Shown here piece after piece: positions 1-10,416 of a DNA stretch of 64,000 nucleotides (position 1 is its first letter; the number at the start of each line of letters is the position of its first letter). Source of the stretch: Brachynemurus nebulosus. Taxonomy: Eukaryota > Arthropoda > Insecta > Neuroptera > Myrmeleontidae. The stretch is taken from NCBI GenBank assembly GCA_035578155.1, contig JAPWDM010000009.1, positions 1,400,001 through 1,464,000 on the forward strand. The letters are read 5' to 3'. The position numbers were made by a program, and so were the translations under genes. The notes under the pieces are model-generated. The model ran no database searches, was not told the DNA's origin, and was given only the letters and a program-made list of their open reading frames with translations.

Positions 1-2459
1 GCGTATTGAGCATTTTGGAATAGTAGATTGAATTTACGAACAAATAGTTCTTCAGCACCGGCTAAATTATTTCGAACGGCCATACGCAAAGCTAATTCTG
101 GATTTTGTAGTACGGAGTTGATGTACGGAATAATATTATCCTCTTCAACGGTTACGGACAAGACTTGGCCTTTACGATTAACACCTGCGAAATAAAACAA
201 AAGTTATGGTACAGTAGATCTCTTAGCTGAGATGAGATTTCGATGTTCCACTTTAGGCTGCGGTTACATTGGATACGAATTCGTACGAGCTCGTACGAAA
301 TTCATTCGTACGACTGTGTGGTTACATTGGACACGGAATCGTAATACAAATTCGTATTTAAATTTAACCCTCAAACTCATGACTCAATTTTTTTACCTTG
401 AAACTCATGACTGGGGTTCAAATGCACCCCATTGTTTTCTTGATAATAAGTCGGTTCTATGACTAATAAACCGACATTATCGTATACATAGAATCTAATT
501 TTATGCAAATTCAGGTCATAAAAAACCCATTAGAACACTAAAAACCGGAAAAAATCAGCAAAGAGCTCATTTTTAAAAATAAAAATTTGTAACTTTTAAA
601 GTGCTCAAGCAATTTTAAAATTTTCAACGGCGTTTTGAAGAGGAGATTTCAGGCTATAGAAAAAAAATTACGGTCACTTTATTCTGTTAAAAAAGTATAT
701 TTATTTAGATACTTAAAAATGACGAACATTTGGCAGGGCGTAAGCTGGAAATTTTTCTAGTTTTTAGTAATTTTTTTAAAACAGTAAAACTATCAATAAA
801 AGTCAAGAACGATATTCTTTTATTTCCGGTACAACCAAACCGTTTGTTAGTATCGAGGTTATCAATAGCCCCCGAAATTCTAAAAAGAACTAAATTTTCA
901 ATTTTTTTTTTTCAAGATACTACGTTTTACTACAACTGCAAACGAAAAACTAGTGTGAAAATGAATGATTATAATATTAAGAGCGAAAACTATGGGTTAT
1001 TTTGTACAATAATAATATTTTCAATAATATTTTTTGTGGAAAAGGGGTACAAAAATATTATTATAAGACAGTAAAGTCTTCATTCAGTAACTTTTCCCTG
1101 ATCAAATAAATTTCCTGATTCCCCTGGCCGAGAAAGTGACCACCCTGCTATTGAAAAAAACAAATCGAAATTGTTAAACGGCATACCTCAAGGTATTATA
1201 CTGAGGCCGATATTATTTACATTGTATACTAGTAATATTCCGAGTTTAAACTACTGTAGACCGAGCAAAATTAATTTTAGACTCTCAACATACCTATAAT
1301 TCCACCGCTGGCTTCATGTGGCGCGGTGACGAAGATCGTATCCGTGGATATACGATTCATATAGATACAGGTGGCCGATTCAATATCGTACAGATGAATG
1401 TACCCGTACTTGGTGATCAGATAAATAACATCATATTTGGTGGACACTTGCATCGCCACCGGGAAATCATTCTGCGCCTCTGGCGGGAAGAATACGTCGA
1501 CCGCTTTCTTCGGGAACGGTTGATTACCGGCCGGCGGTTGTCCGACTTCGATAATATGTAATTTGCCGCCCTGTAGAGTGCGCACCGCGAAACAGAATAG
1601 GGTGGATGGTTCGGCGTTGCCCTCCATTTTGAACGTGGCGAAACTTGCCGCATGGCCCTCGATTGGTTGTGAACATTTACGTTCCACCGAGTACAGTTGC
1701 ATGGCGCCGACAACACGATTTTGTTGAGCCGAAATTCCTTAAACAAAAAAATAAAAGTTGTCAAGTGCAAGTTGTGCTTACGCGAACAGTGTTTCGTACA
1801 AATTTCAATTAAGGGGTCTTTTACAAGTAATGTGCTAAAAACACTTTTTTTGGAGAGGTAATTATGCAGCAGCATGGCTCCACCTATTTTTTGCTCTAAA
1901 AGAAAAACTAATGATCCGATTTTAATGATTTTTTTTTAAATGTTCGTCGCTACGGCGGATTAGTTTAAAAAAATACTACAAATCGATACCGATAATGGAA
2001 AGGCTGGGAAACTGTTTTAAAATTTGATAAAATTCAATTTTTTCATGTGTGTTTGAGTGCATAGTCTAGTAAAACTGACACAAAATAAATACTTTTTCAA
2101 GAATTGACTACAATTACTTCAACGCCGTGATTTGAGTGCATATTCTGGTAAAACGGATCAAAATAAATAAGAGGTGAAATAAAAAATTTCCACTTATTCA
2201 AAAATTTTTACGAAATTTTTTTTCATTGAAAAGAGGAGAAAAAATTACATAAAGAAAGGTCTTTAAACTATTCTTCTATGTCAACTAGTTACCGAGAAAA
2301 ACCGATTTTTGTAAACGAAAATTCGCTATGTTATACAGGATGCTGTGAAAGGGGTATTAGCGAATTTTCGAATCGAAAATTCAGCTATTACAGCCACTGT
2401 CATGAGGCGACAGAAATTTGTTTTGAGGTTCCTAGACACCGAAAATGACATTTACTAAA

Positions 2460-2535
<76 letters not shown>

Positions 2536-5500
2536 TTATGTATTAGCACGATAACTCTTGAACGAAACATTCTATTTTTATTAAATTTGGTGAAAAGTTT
2601 GGAAGTCCCAAAATCTTGAATGAGATTTTTAGCCAGATACGTCCGATGCCCGGAACATGGTTTTTTGGGCATTAATCGTGAAAAAAATTTGTTTTTTGTA
2701 AAAATTTCCCCAAATCCAAGTTTTTCTAACATTTTTTTACACCATTGAAAAGAGGATAAAAAATCACATAAAAAATTTTTGGAACTTTTACTATATGTAA
2801 ACTGGTTTTCGAGAAAAACGAATTTTTATAAACGGAAATTCGCTATGTTATGCAGGATGCTGCGACAGAGTAAAAAAAATTCCAAAAATACAAAAAGTGT
2901 TTTTATAGCACATTATTTGTTAAAGACCCCTTAAATTCCAACTTCTGCGGGAAATAGTTTGAAAGTAGGTCAACACTTACCCACTAATAGAAGCCACGAC
3001 TGTTTTGGATCTGTTCGATAATTAATGATCTGGCAACCATTTAAAGATGAATGTCGATCGAACATTTTTACTGGTGTCGAATCCCCCTCCATTGACCAAT
3101 GATAAACTGAATTCTCCGTGACCAATGCAAGCGTATTCAACGATATCCATTTCCAAAACACCACATCCTCAGACATTGTATGCGCTTTCATTTTCGACTT
3201 CATTTCTATATTGAAAATCTGTAGCGTCTTTTGTGCCTCAACACCCGCCTTTCCCTTCAACGCGATCACTTTCGATGCCGGATTCATAATCGCCGAATCG
3301 GCACTAATCGGTCGTCGTATCGGATTCGTCGGGTCATTCATGTCGATAATCACTACTTGGGCCGTATCACCCACTTTTTCCCGAACGCATATAAATTTGT
3401 CCGATTCCATGGTGAGTGTATTGAATGAAACATTGGCCTGAGATATGCCAATATTCGATAGCTGAAACACATTTAAATTAGTGTCATGAAACGTCAACGG
3501 CAATTTCCCAAACTATGTGCTAGTGATGTCGGATAATTAATCGATTAGTCGGTTTAGTCGACTAATTTTGTTTACATTTAGTCATATTTTAGTCGACTAT
3601 TTTACCTTCGATTAAATGATTAAAATGATTAATTTTTTTAAATGACAAAACGACTAATTTAAAAATTTTTCTGTATTATTTATTGGACTTCAAAAAATGG
3701 AAACTAAAAAATTATCTATCTGTATGATTTTTCACTTTTATGTGATTAATATATTGTGATAATTCGTATCTTTCTTTTTCTTAAAAGAAAAATATCAAAA
3801 GTCCATAATTAAATTCAAAAGAAAACCTCGTTTTTGAAAGAGTTACACATAGGTTACCTTACCATGAATTCGACTAAAAATTTAGTTGATTAGTCGACTA
3901 CTCTGTGCTCGATATTTTCGACTAATGACTAATTTTATCTGAAAAACAATTTTAGTCGATTAATCGATTAACTGCTTCTCGGTCCGACATCACTACTGTG
4001 TGCCCACGAAATTCCATAAAGTTTTCTCTTTTTCTTAACTGATTTGGAAGTAAAACAAGTAGATGAGTAGATTAAAAATTGTCGTACACGTTTAATTGTC
4101 GTTAAAAAATATTAAAATTTAATATATTAAGCATTGCGTTTAGTAAGTAAATAACCTACATGGTGGCCACAGATTTTTGAAAATCAAATTCCCTGACTTT
4201 TCCAGGTTTTCCAGAAATTTTATTAAAAAAAACCCTGACTATTTTGTGAAAAATACCATCCCTACTTTATCTCAAAAAAGCTAAAAAAAAATTTCTGACG
4301 TAAAAAAGTAAATGACAAGCAAAAAAAAAAAAAAAATACACGCTAATTTTTAAATCTAATCTCAAAACAAGTGAAAAATTGATTGAAGTTTTATCCCTAA
4401 ATATAAAAATTTTTTCCAGTCTTCTGGTAAAATTTCCTGACTTTTCCAGAAAGTAAAAATTCCCTGACATTTCCAGGTCTTCCAGTAATGTGGGTACCAT
4501 AACCCATTTTTTCTTTTTTTTAATGGGCAAAGAGAAATAATAGAAAGAAAAACAAACAATTTAATTTAATTTATCATATTTATTTATTACTAAATAATAT
4601 AATTTCTAAGAGTAATAGTGTCATCACATAAAGCGCTTTCCTATAAATAAAATACGCTGTCAATGGGGTGTGGGACACAGCTTCCTCGTACTCGTAAAAG
4701 ACTTTAAAACAGTATTCTACCAAATATACATACCGTGAAATTATATTTCCGCCTTAAAGTTCATAAAAAATTGTTGTAACTCTAAAATACTTTAAGGCTA
4801 AATTATAAAATAATAGCAAAAATTGTTTAGAAACTAACCCCCAAAATACTTTAAAAATTTGAGCGAACTGCGACTAGCAATAAAAATAAGATATTGACAT
4901 TTAATGGGATTTCATGGTAGCGCCGTGGATACTATTACTCCAAATGCAATGGAATTTGTAGGGGACCATCTAAGAACCAGACCGCATAATTTCTGATAAT
5001 TTCATTAAAAAGAAATGAATAGTTCAGAAGTTATGCCACTTGGTGCAATTTAGTATATTAATGGAATGACATGGTAGCGGCGTAGCTACCGTTACTCCGA
5101 TTTCGATTTAATTTATAGGGGACCATCTAGGAACCAAACTGCATAATTTCTGAAAATTTCATTAAAAACAATCGAATCGTTCAGAAGTTATGCCGTTTGG
5201 TGCAAACTGGCGACACAGACGGACGGAAAGACACCAAATCAGAATTGTTCAGGAAGCTCTAAAACGTAAAATGTGCGTAAAAAATTTTATTTTGGAGGGA
5301 AAAAAATTTTTATTTTTCAAAAGTGATCACAATGCTTCCGCTACTTTAGTAGTCTCGGAAGCAAAATTAAGTTTTTAGTATTTTTTAATGAAAATTAAAT
5401 ATGTGCATAAACTTCTATCGTCATTTTTATTTGTTTTAATACTAAATCAATCACAAAAAAGGAGAAAGTTTGACAACTTTATAGGTTGGCACAAAATTTT

Positions 5501-5726
5501 GGAATTAGCCGAAACGTCATATAAAAATGTGACAACTAAATTTAATAAAAATTTTCCCAAAAAAAATCTAAAAAACTGAATTAAATAAAATTAAACGTTT
5601 CAAAATAAAATAAATAAATGAATTAATATCGTAAATCGATAAAATGTGATTATAAAAATTATATAAAAGGGGCGTATATACCTGTAAATGTTCTTGGAAT
5701 CGTATCGGTAATAGTTGTGTAGACAT
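1..5726 (-). CDS. Chc: Clathrin heavy chain, N-terminal exons (partial, runs off left edge)
   Basis: Structural subunit of the clathrin triskelion, acting in endocytic and Golgi coated vesicles. Coding exons on the minus strand: 5726-5682 (15 residues starting [15 protein letters not shown]), 3461-2981, 1737-1294 and 184-1. All junctions are GT-AG and the frame holds across them (about 384 residues). The encoded part is the seven-bladed N-terminal propeller plus the start of the linker: [64 protein letters not shown] and [14 protein letters not shown] all match the family closely. An ATG at 3503 lies inside intron 1; the real start is 5726, because exon 2 begins after the acceptor at 3462. 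Relative to vertebrate clathrin there is a short insertion (about [10 protein letters not shown]) around residue 110. Introns 1-3 are filled with repeats. Identity is effectively certain; the 5'UTR end is not determined. Confidence 0.97.
185..1293. other. Chc intron 3 with no gene; LINE scrap at its right end
   Basis: AT-rich intron sequence. Around 250-335 the 13-base motif ggttacattggaN occurs twice, flanking a dense run of cgtacga inverted repeats. Small open frames here (232-462, 730-1074) have no recognisable protein features and lie in A/T-rich sequence, so I treat them as chance. Confidence 0.6.
1166..1263 (+). pseudogene. Jockey-type LINE reverse transcriptase fragment
   Basis: Translates as [19 protein letters not shown] followed by TSNIP. 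This is the conserved (V/I)PQGSxLSPxLF block of non-LTR reverse transcriptases, about 30 codons long, with no surrounding open frame. It ends about 30 bases before the splice donor of Chc exon 3, in antisense orientation to Chc. Small degraded relic; clade assignment is a guess from the motif. Confidence 0.6.
2222..2885. repeat. Dispersed repeat family R1, copy 1 (partial plus full copy)
   Basis: Family marked by gcaggatgctgcgacag (or its complement), a cgaaattcgctatgttat block, and further in by tgtcatgaggcgaca and cgataactcttgaacga. Here a partial end (2222-2362, with ggatgctgtgaaagg) abuts a fuller copy to 2885. Related copies lie at 14178-14575, 14897-15025 and 20775-21240. The centre carries a TA microsatellite. 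Non-autonomous; no coding capacity seen. Confidence 0.7.
2463..2531. repeat. (TA)n microsatellite inside R1
   Basis: About 35 uninterrupted TA dinucleotides in Chc intron 2. The matching place in other R1 copies (around 14465-14490 and 21050-21125) holds shorter, impure ATA/TATA runs, so the tract expanded from a seed in the repeat. Poly(IY) open frames over it are artefacts. Confidence 0.95.
3523..3993. mobile_element. MITE family R3, copy 1 (TIR GTGATGTCGG, TA flanks)
   Basis: Bounded by GTGATGTCGG at the left and its complement CCGACATCAC at the right, each next to TA. The subterminal parts are dense in TTAGTCGATTAATCGACTAA-like palindromes. About 470 bp, AT-rich core, no transposase. TA flanks fit Tc1/mariner-type insertion, but TA could equally be part of the inverted repeat. 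Other copies: 22179-23144 and 48076-49435. Confidence 0.8.
4160..4501. mobile_element. Degenerate MITE with 'TTCCCTGACTTTTCCAG' subterminal repeats
   Basis: Imperfect inverted ends (ATGGTnnCCACA) enclose several ttccctgacttttccagg motifs near each end. It appears to be an older relative of the hAT-like element at 19763-20612. Confidence 0.55.
4902..5215 (+). repeat. Two-unit tandem repeat, period 157 bp
   Basis: Units start at 4902 and 5059. Shared landmarks are atggtagcg(c/g)cg, aggggaccatct and cagaagttatgcc. Just downstream the text ggcgacacagacggacgg resembles the end of many arthropod dispersed repeats. It lies in Chc intron 1. Confidence 0.75.
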
Positions 5727-6664
5727 TGTGAATGATTTTTTTTGAATACTCTACACCGTGAAAATATTTTAAAAACTGCCCAAAATCGAGACAGTATCAG
5801 CCCGGTCTTTAATTATACAATTCAGTATGTTATTATTATATTACTAACTAATAAAAAGTCATCACTTGCTTTCTTGACAATGACAGGCTTCACTCATTTA
5901 ACTAACGTAACGACACCCAACATGGCGTTTAAATGTATAGGCAAAAAATAGTTCGAAATGTTAGTCCCGCTAACAAAATTTCTTAAAATTAATAATTAAC
6001 ACATTAATTTATTGTTTAAAATTAATTGATTTGGTAGTTAATTTCACAACGATGTGAAATATACTGAACGGGACCAAGTAATTTTTGATTTAATGAAAAT
6101 TTGGAAATGCACTATTTTCCGTGGCGGATGCCACATGAACATGAATCACTACGTGAATTGTAACACAAATAATATTGACGTTTGAAACACATTTCGCCAA
6201 CTTAAAAAAATTAAATTTTGAATCACATTCTGTGCGGAAAAAACAACTTCTTTATTACAATTTAATTTTTATATAATCAATATTTAAATATCGCACAAAG
6301 TAATAAATCAATAGAGTTATTTTAATAAATAATTAATTACAATTTTTAAATATTTAAAATACTTTTATACGTAGGGAAATTTTAATCAGTTATTTTGTTA
6401 TACATGATTTAAGAAAGAAAATTTATGGTAGGTGTTTCTCATTCAGCATCAGCTCCTCGAAAATTAGGACAAAATTCGATTTTAAAATGACACACACGTA
6501 CTTATAACGTTATTTATTATACACACATTTACACGCACATTTATAAAAATAAGTACCATAGATAGTTAAAATTTCTAGAAAAAAGACCGGTGCAAAAACC
6601 GGTTCTTCAATAAATTAGCTAAATTAATCGGGAAAAATCGAATTGTATCCCGAAACAAATTACA
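5216..6664. other. Chc intron-1 end, start exon and upstream flank; nothing else recognised
   Basis: Apart from Chc exon 1 (5682-5726) I see only AT-rich sequence. The Chc promoter should lie upstream of 5726 on the minus strand, but no clear core-promoter motif stands out. Confidence 0.5.
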
Positions 6665-6882
6665 ACCAAAACTTTTTTTGTGCGGTGGATCGGGACCGCA
6701 TAAAAAAAAAAATATTTAGAAACTTCATAAATAGCTATAAAAAGTTTCATTCGATCCAGATTGTAAAAACTTTTTTTTCATGCGGTAGATCCGGACCGCA
6801 TAAAAATCGAAAATACATAATTCAGAACGCTCAAAACCTCACGATTTGCTTAGAAGCTGCGTTTCTAAACAAGATAAAGTAT
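6665..6882 (+). repeat. Dispersed repeat family R2, copy 1 (paired TGCGGT hairpins)
   Basis: Two short hairpins, each TGCGGTnGATCnGGACCGCA followed by an A-run, about 100 bp apart, then a conserved tail with cgctcaaaacctcacgattt. Homologous copies occur at 51600-51845 (opposite strand) and 61795-62030. No coding sequence. Confidence 0.75.
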
Positions 6883-7224
6883 TAAAATTCTGAAAAATGC
6901 ATTTGTAAAAAAACTTAATTACCTATGGAATAACTTATATTCTGATGCAATGTACTAATTAAATATTTAAAAACCATAAAAATTAATTTTTTCAAAGAAA
7001 GTTATTATAGTTAATGATGTTAAATTTTCTTACTTTCTCTTGCTTTTGATTTACATTGTGCAAATGGAAATTTTTTAAACAAAAAAAAACACCCCATAAA
7101 AAAGGGTTTACCTGTATACTTCTTGTTTTGTCAGAACTGGCTCCCAGACTACAAAAATTAGAATAAGGATACATGAAGGATACCTTCAAGTTTGGATAAG
7201 TTCAGATACGATAATCCTTCTCGC
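6883..7224. other. Intergenic stretch, nothing recognised
   Basis: AT-rich spacer between Chc and the R4 element, with no supported feature. Confidence 0.5.
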
Positions 7225-7890
7225 TATAACGTAAAAGCCCCCATTATGGAACGGTATTTAATACTGGAACAGTTTTGACATTTACGTATTTCTTTAAGTA
7301 AGGAAACATTAAATGCGAGGTGAATTTAAATTGAAAAACAATCATTCTATTAATGCCGCTGCTACGAACACCTTCCAACATTCGACGTTGGATGGTTCAT
7401 AGCATCGTGTAGCCGTTGTTCGAACCTACGAGTGTCCAATGTCGAGCGTCAAACATTCGCATTTGGTCGTGTCCCGTTCGATGTCGGTATTCTTGCACCG
7501 AGTCAAAGGGATGCTTCGAACGTTTGAAGGTCAATGTTGGTTGCGCACGACTCGTTCATGTGAAGAGAGACAACATCAGTGTATAACATTAGAGATAACA
7601 TCAGACAGATAACAGCGTTGTCGACTGAGTACCAACACATCATTATTCGTATTGGATCAAACATTCGACTCATCGTGTAGCAGATACATTCGTCGCACCA
7701 ACTATCGAACTTAATTGCCTCAAACGTTCGATCGAATGTTGGAAGGAACGTTCGTAGCATCGTGTAGAACCCGCTTAATAATAATTTTTGTTATCAGACG
7801 TTTCTTTCAGAAATAACTTCATTAATATGTAAATGTCAAAACTGTTCCCGTATTAGATACCGTTCCATAATGGGGGCTTTTACGTTATAG
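7225..7890. mobile_element. MITE family R4, copy 1, interrupted by a piggyBac-type MITE
   Basis: Ends are ACGTAAAAGCCCCC with complement at 7887, followed by inverted AACGGTAT and a body shared with intact copies at 18456-18687 and 61370-61601 (about 230 bp). A second element (7354-7774) interrupts this copy. Removing it restores the sequence of the intact copies. Confidence 0.88.
7354..7774. mobile_element. piggyBac-type MITE (TTAA target) nested in R4
   Basis: Flanked on both sides by TTAA (7350-7353 and 7775-7778). The uninterrupted R4 copies have a single TTAA at this point, so the insertion and 4-bp duplication are directly visible. Termini read inward as GCGGGTTCTACACGATGCTA at one side and a diverged TGCCGCTGCTACGAAC at the other. 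Body rich in cgaacgtt palindromes. 421 bp, non-coding. A second copy is 44104-46781. Confidence 0.88.
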
Positions 7891-8036
7891 GTAGTTTGGA
7901 GAAAATTCGAATTATTTTGAAATTTTTCGGAAATAGGTAACAAAAAAACAAAAAATTTATAAATAAAAAATATTTATTCAGTTACATAGTATGGAATTAT
8001 ACAAATAACAATTGTCTAAAAAAACATAGACAAATT

Positions 8037-8564
8037 TTAGTCGAAGAGACCGAATCCCATATCATCGTCGTCTGATTCTGATTCAACCTTCTTCTCCTCT
8101 TTCTTCTCTTCTGTAAAAGTAAATAAACATTTAATAAATACTAATTAAAATATTTACGAAAACGATAATTTCAAATTTTGGCGTCAGATACATGAAATTA
8201 ACATCAAAACTTTTCAGTCGAAAGATGGTGATTAATTGAAATCATCATGAAAACTTCCCCAAATTATTTTCATCGTAAAAGTTTGCGAGAAATTACCTTT
8301 CTTTTCTTCAACAGCTGCAGGTGCTGGACCCCCAGCCGCGGCTGGTGCTGCAGCTCCACCTCCAGCAGGCATCGAGCAAAGTTTTTCACGGCCTTTCGCA
8401 ATCAGTTCTTCGATATTCTTTCCTTTCAGTTCATTGATGACTTTATTCAATTTTTCATTATCGGCTTCAATACCAACTGAACTCAAAACTTTCTCGATGT
8501 CCCCGGCTGTCGGTGAATCTTTACCGCCAAGTGCGACTAAGAGGTAAGCGGCCACGTAACGCAT
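8037..8564 (-). CDS. RpLP2: 60S acidic ribosomal protein P2
   Basis: P-stalk protein of the large ribosomal subunit. P1/P2 dimers bind P0 and recruit GTPase elongation factors. Coding exons on the minus strand are 8564-8297 and 8110-8037, joined in frame (113 residues, the usual P2 length). The N-terminal helical domain starts [20 protein letters not shown]. An Ala/Gly/Pro hinge follows, then a charged run, and the invariant tail ends [11 protein letters not shown]. The start ATG lies one base after a splice acceptor, so an upstream exon is non-coding. A polyadenylation signal AATAAA is at 7978-7973 on the minus strand. Residues upstream of MRYVAAYL in a longer open frame are intronic. Certain identification. 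Confidence 0.98.
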
Positions 8565-8754
8565 TCTACAAAAATTTACCAAAAAAAAAAACACAAATTA
8601 ACAAATCTGAGTAATAACACGCTTAAGTACGTATAAAAAAAATCTACGTCAATCACAATAAAATTATTAAAAATTATAATTTTTTTTATTTTAAATTGGT
8701 TTCAGATAGATTTTTACACTAATTTTAAGTAATATTTTTAAATAATTTATTTAC

Positions 8755-8840
8755 CTTTAAGTCTTATGACACGAAACGTGTACTGCTAACCAGAAGAATG
8801 ACAAGAATTAACTTGAGTGAAAAACGTGAAAAGGTTGTGA
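8755..8840 (-). other. RpLP2: Probable non-coding first exon of RpLP2
   Basis: A splice donor (TTAAAG then GTAAAT on the minus strand) ends this exon at 8755, and the next acceptor is at 8566, one base before the start codon. Upstream pyrimidine runs such as ACCTTTTC near 8835 could be a TOP-type start, typical of ribosomal protein genes, but the exact 5' end is inferred. Confidence 0.5.
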
Positions 8841-9990
8841 AATAAGCGTTTTTGGCTTTTCAAAGGAAGTTCGAAGTATTTATTCTCTATTGATGTGATA
8901 CATTATTTATATAAATTAGGTTTGAGAGAATAAAATCGAAATACTTAATAGGTTTGTTCCCATACTATAATAAAAGAAAAATTCTTTTTATTATGTATCT
9001 TTTCATTAAAATTTTGTTGTAAGAATTGTAGAAACATTCAGTGATTTTTGAATTTATAGTTGCTAGGCGAAAAATACAGTAAAACTTCTATTATTCGATT
9101 TAAGACTACAGTACTTATAAACCACAAATACTAACCATCGTAAAGATAAACTTGTGGTATAAATTCTCTTGTCATATTTATCATATTTATCACTAATAGA
9201 AATTTTTATACAATGGGAAAATCGAGTTTAGAGGTCTATATTCCCGTATTATAAGAAATTATAATGCATTATAACGATAATTCAGGAAATTGTTACTGAA
9301 CATTTTTCGCTCTTTTTACTACATAAAAATTTTAATTAACTGACTCTTACAATAGTAAATGTAAGAATTTCCAGTGACTTATATTTAGATATTGGATAAA
9401 ATGATTCTTAACAGAGTTGAGAACACGCCACGATCTAACGATGCTTGTTTGCTCTTGTAGACCTGATGCACGACTAGTCACCTTAAGCTGTGGCAGACCA
9501 ACAAATGATTTCAAGCGAGCTAAACAATTTTGATTTTAGTTTGCTTCTAGTGTTATGTGGTTGAAATGTACAATATTTTTAGTAACATGGAAATTTTTTT
9601 AATCATTTTTAAAAGTATGTAAGTTTTATTGCCATTTGCCATATAGTCCATATATATTTTATTTTATTTGTGTGTGTATACGTATTTCAGAACAGATGTA
9701 CATACTTCCAACAAAGCAATATTATTTGGTTATCCAAAATATTATATATTCCAATTCTGTTAAGGAACTCCACTTTCTGCTTACATTAATTCCTTGTACA
9801 GAGTATGGGAACAGACCTTATTTTTACAGTCATTCTTTTTACTATTCGTAACTATGCATGCATTGACATTTACAATATATACCAATTCCAATTCATGTCA
9901 AGCGATACAAACCATACAAACTGACTTTACGTAAAAAATAACATTCTAGAATTAATTTTAAAATTTTGATCAACTTTAAAAAGCGCAATA
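8841..9990. promoter_or_regulatory. Shared divergent intergenic region RpLP2 / Med21
   Basis: About 1.1 kb between the RpLP2 first exon (minus) and the Med21 start (plus). It must contain both promoters, but I cannot point to a TATA box or other core element with confidence. No repeat family of this window was recognised in it. Confidence 0.45.
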
Positions 9991-10416
9991 ATGGCAGATC
10001 GATTAACACAACTACAAGACACGATAAATCAACAGGCGGAACATTTTTGTAACAGTATCGGTATCCTTCAACAATATTCAACACCCAGTAAATTCCCAGG
10101 ATTTGATCGTAGTGGTTCACAGACACCAAATCAACAAAATCCCCAGGAAGATTATGCCCAACTATTTTCAACGCTCATCTCACGAACAGCTAAAGATATC
10201 GATATCCTAATCGAATCGTTACCAAGTGAAGAAAGTTCCACGGAATTGCAAGTGGCCAGTTTGAAACGTTTAGAAGCCGAGAATCAAGATGCCGCGGATC
10301 GATTGGAGGAAGTTGTACGACGTGGTGAAAAATTATACGAACGAATACAGGCGGCGTTAAGTGATATCGCCCAGGCACAGTTAGATATGCAAAATTTAAA
10401 TAAAGATAATAAATAG
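9991..10416 (+). CDS. MED21: Mediator complex subunit 21
   Basis: Small subunit of the Mediator middle module, which forms a four-helix hinge with Med7 and links activators to RNA polymerase II. Single intronless exon of 141 residues, the family length. It starts MADRLTQLQDTINQQAEHFC, the hallmark N-terminus that contacts the polymerase-facing hook. It continues with EDYAQLFSTLISRTAKDIDI, LIESLPSEESSTELQ, and a C-terminal coiled coil ending SDIAQAQLDMQ. The start is fixed by the conserved N-terminus. Gene is divergent from RpLP2 and convergent with Set1. An AATAAA occurs only some 580 bases downstream. Very secure. Confidence 0.98.
   Translation: MADRLTQLQDTINQQAEHFCNSIGILQQYSTPSKFPGFDRSGSQTPNQQNPQEDYAQLFSTLISRTAKDIDILIESLPSEESSTELQVASLKRLEAENQDAADRLEEVVRRGEKLYERIQAALSDIAQAQLDMQNLNKDNK

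Noticed and set aside
730..1074. 114-codon plus frame
   Set aside because: Phe/Ile/Lys/Asn-rich reading of intronic AT sequence, no recognisable features.
2400..2732. 110-codon minus-strand frame with (IY)n run
   Set aside because: It reads through the TA microsatellite and the R1 repeat; no protein features.
3462..3503. ATG at 3503 as the start of clathrin heavy chain
   Set aside because: It lies upstream of the exon-2 acceptor in intron 1. Exon 1 at 5726-5682 supplies the conserved N-terminus and joins in frame.
7503..7760. 85-codon frame repeated at 44118-44342 (LRTFLPTFDRTFEAIKFDSW)
   Set aside because: Both are readings of the piggyBac-type MITE. No codon bias or domain, and the reading frame is not maintained to the same end in the two copies.
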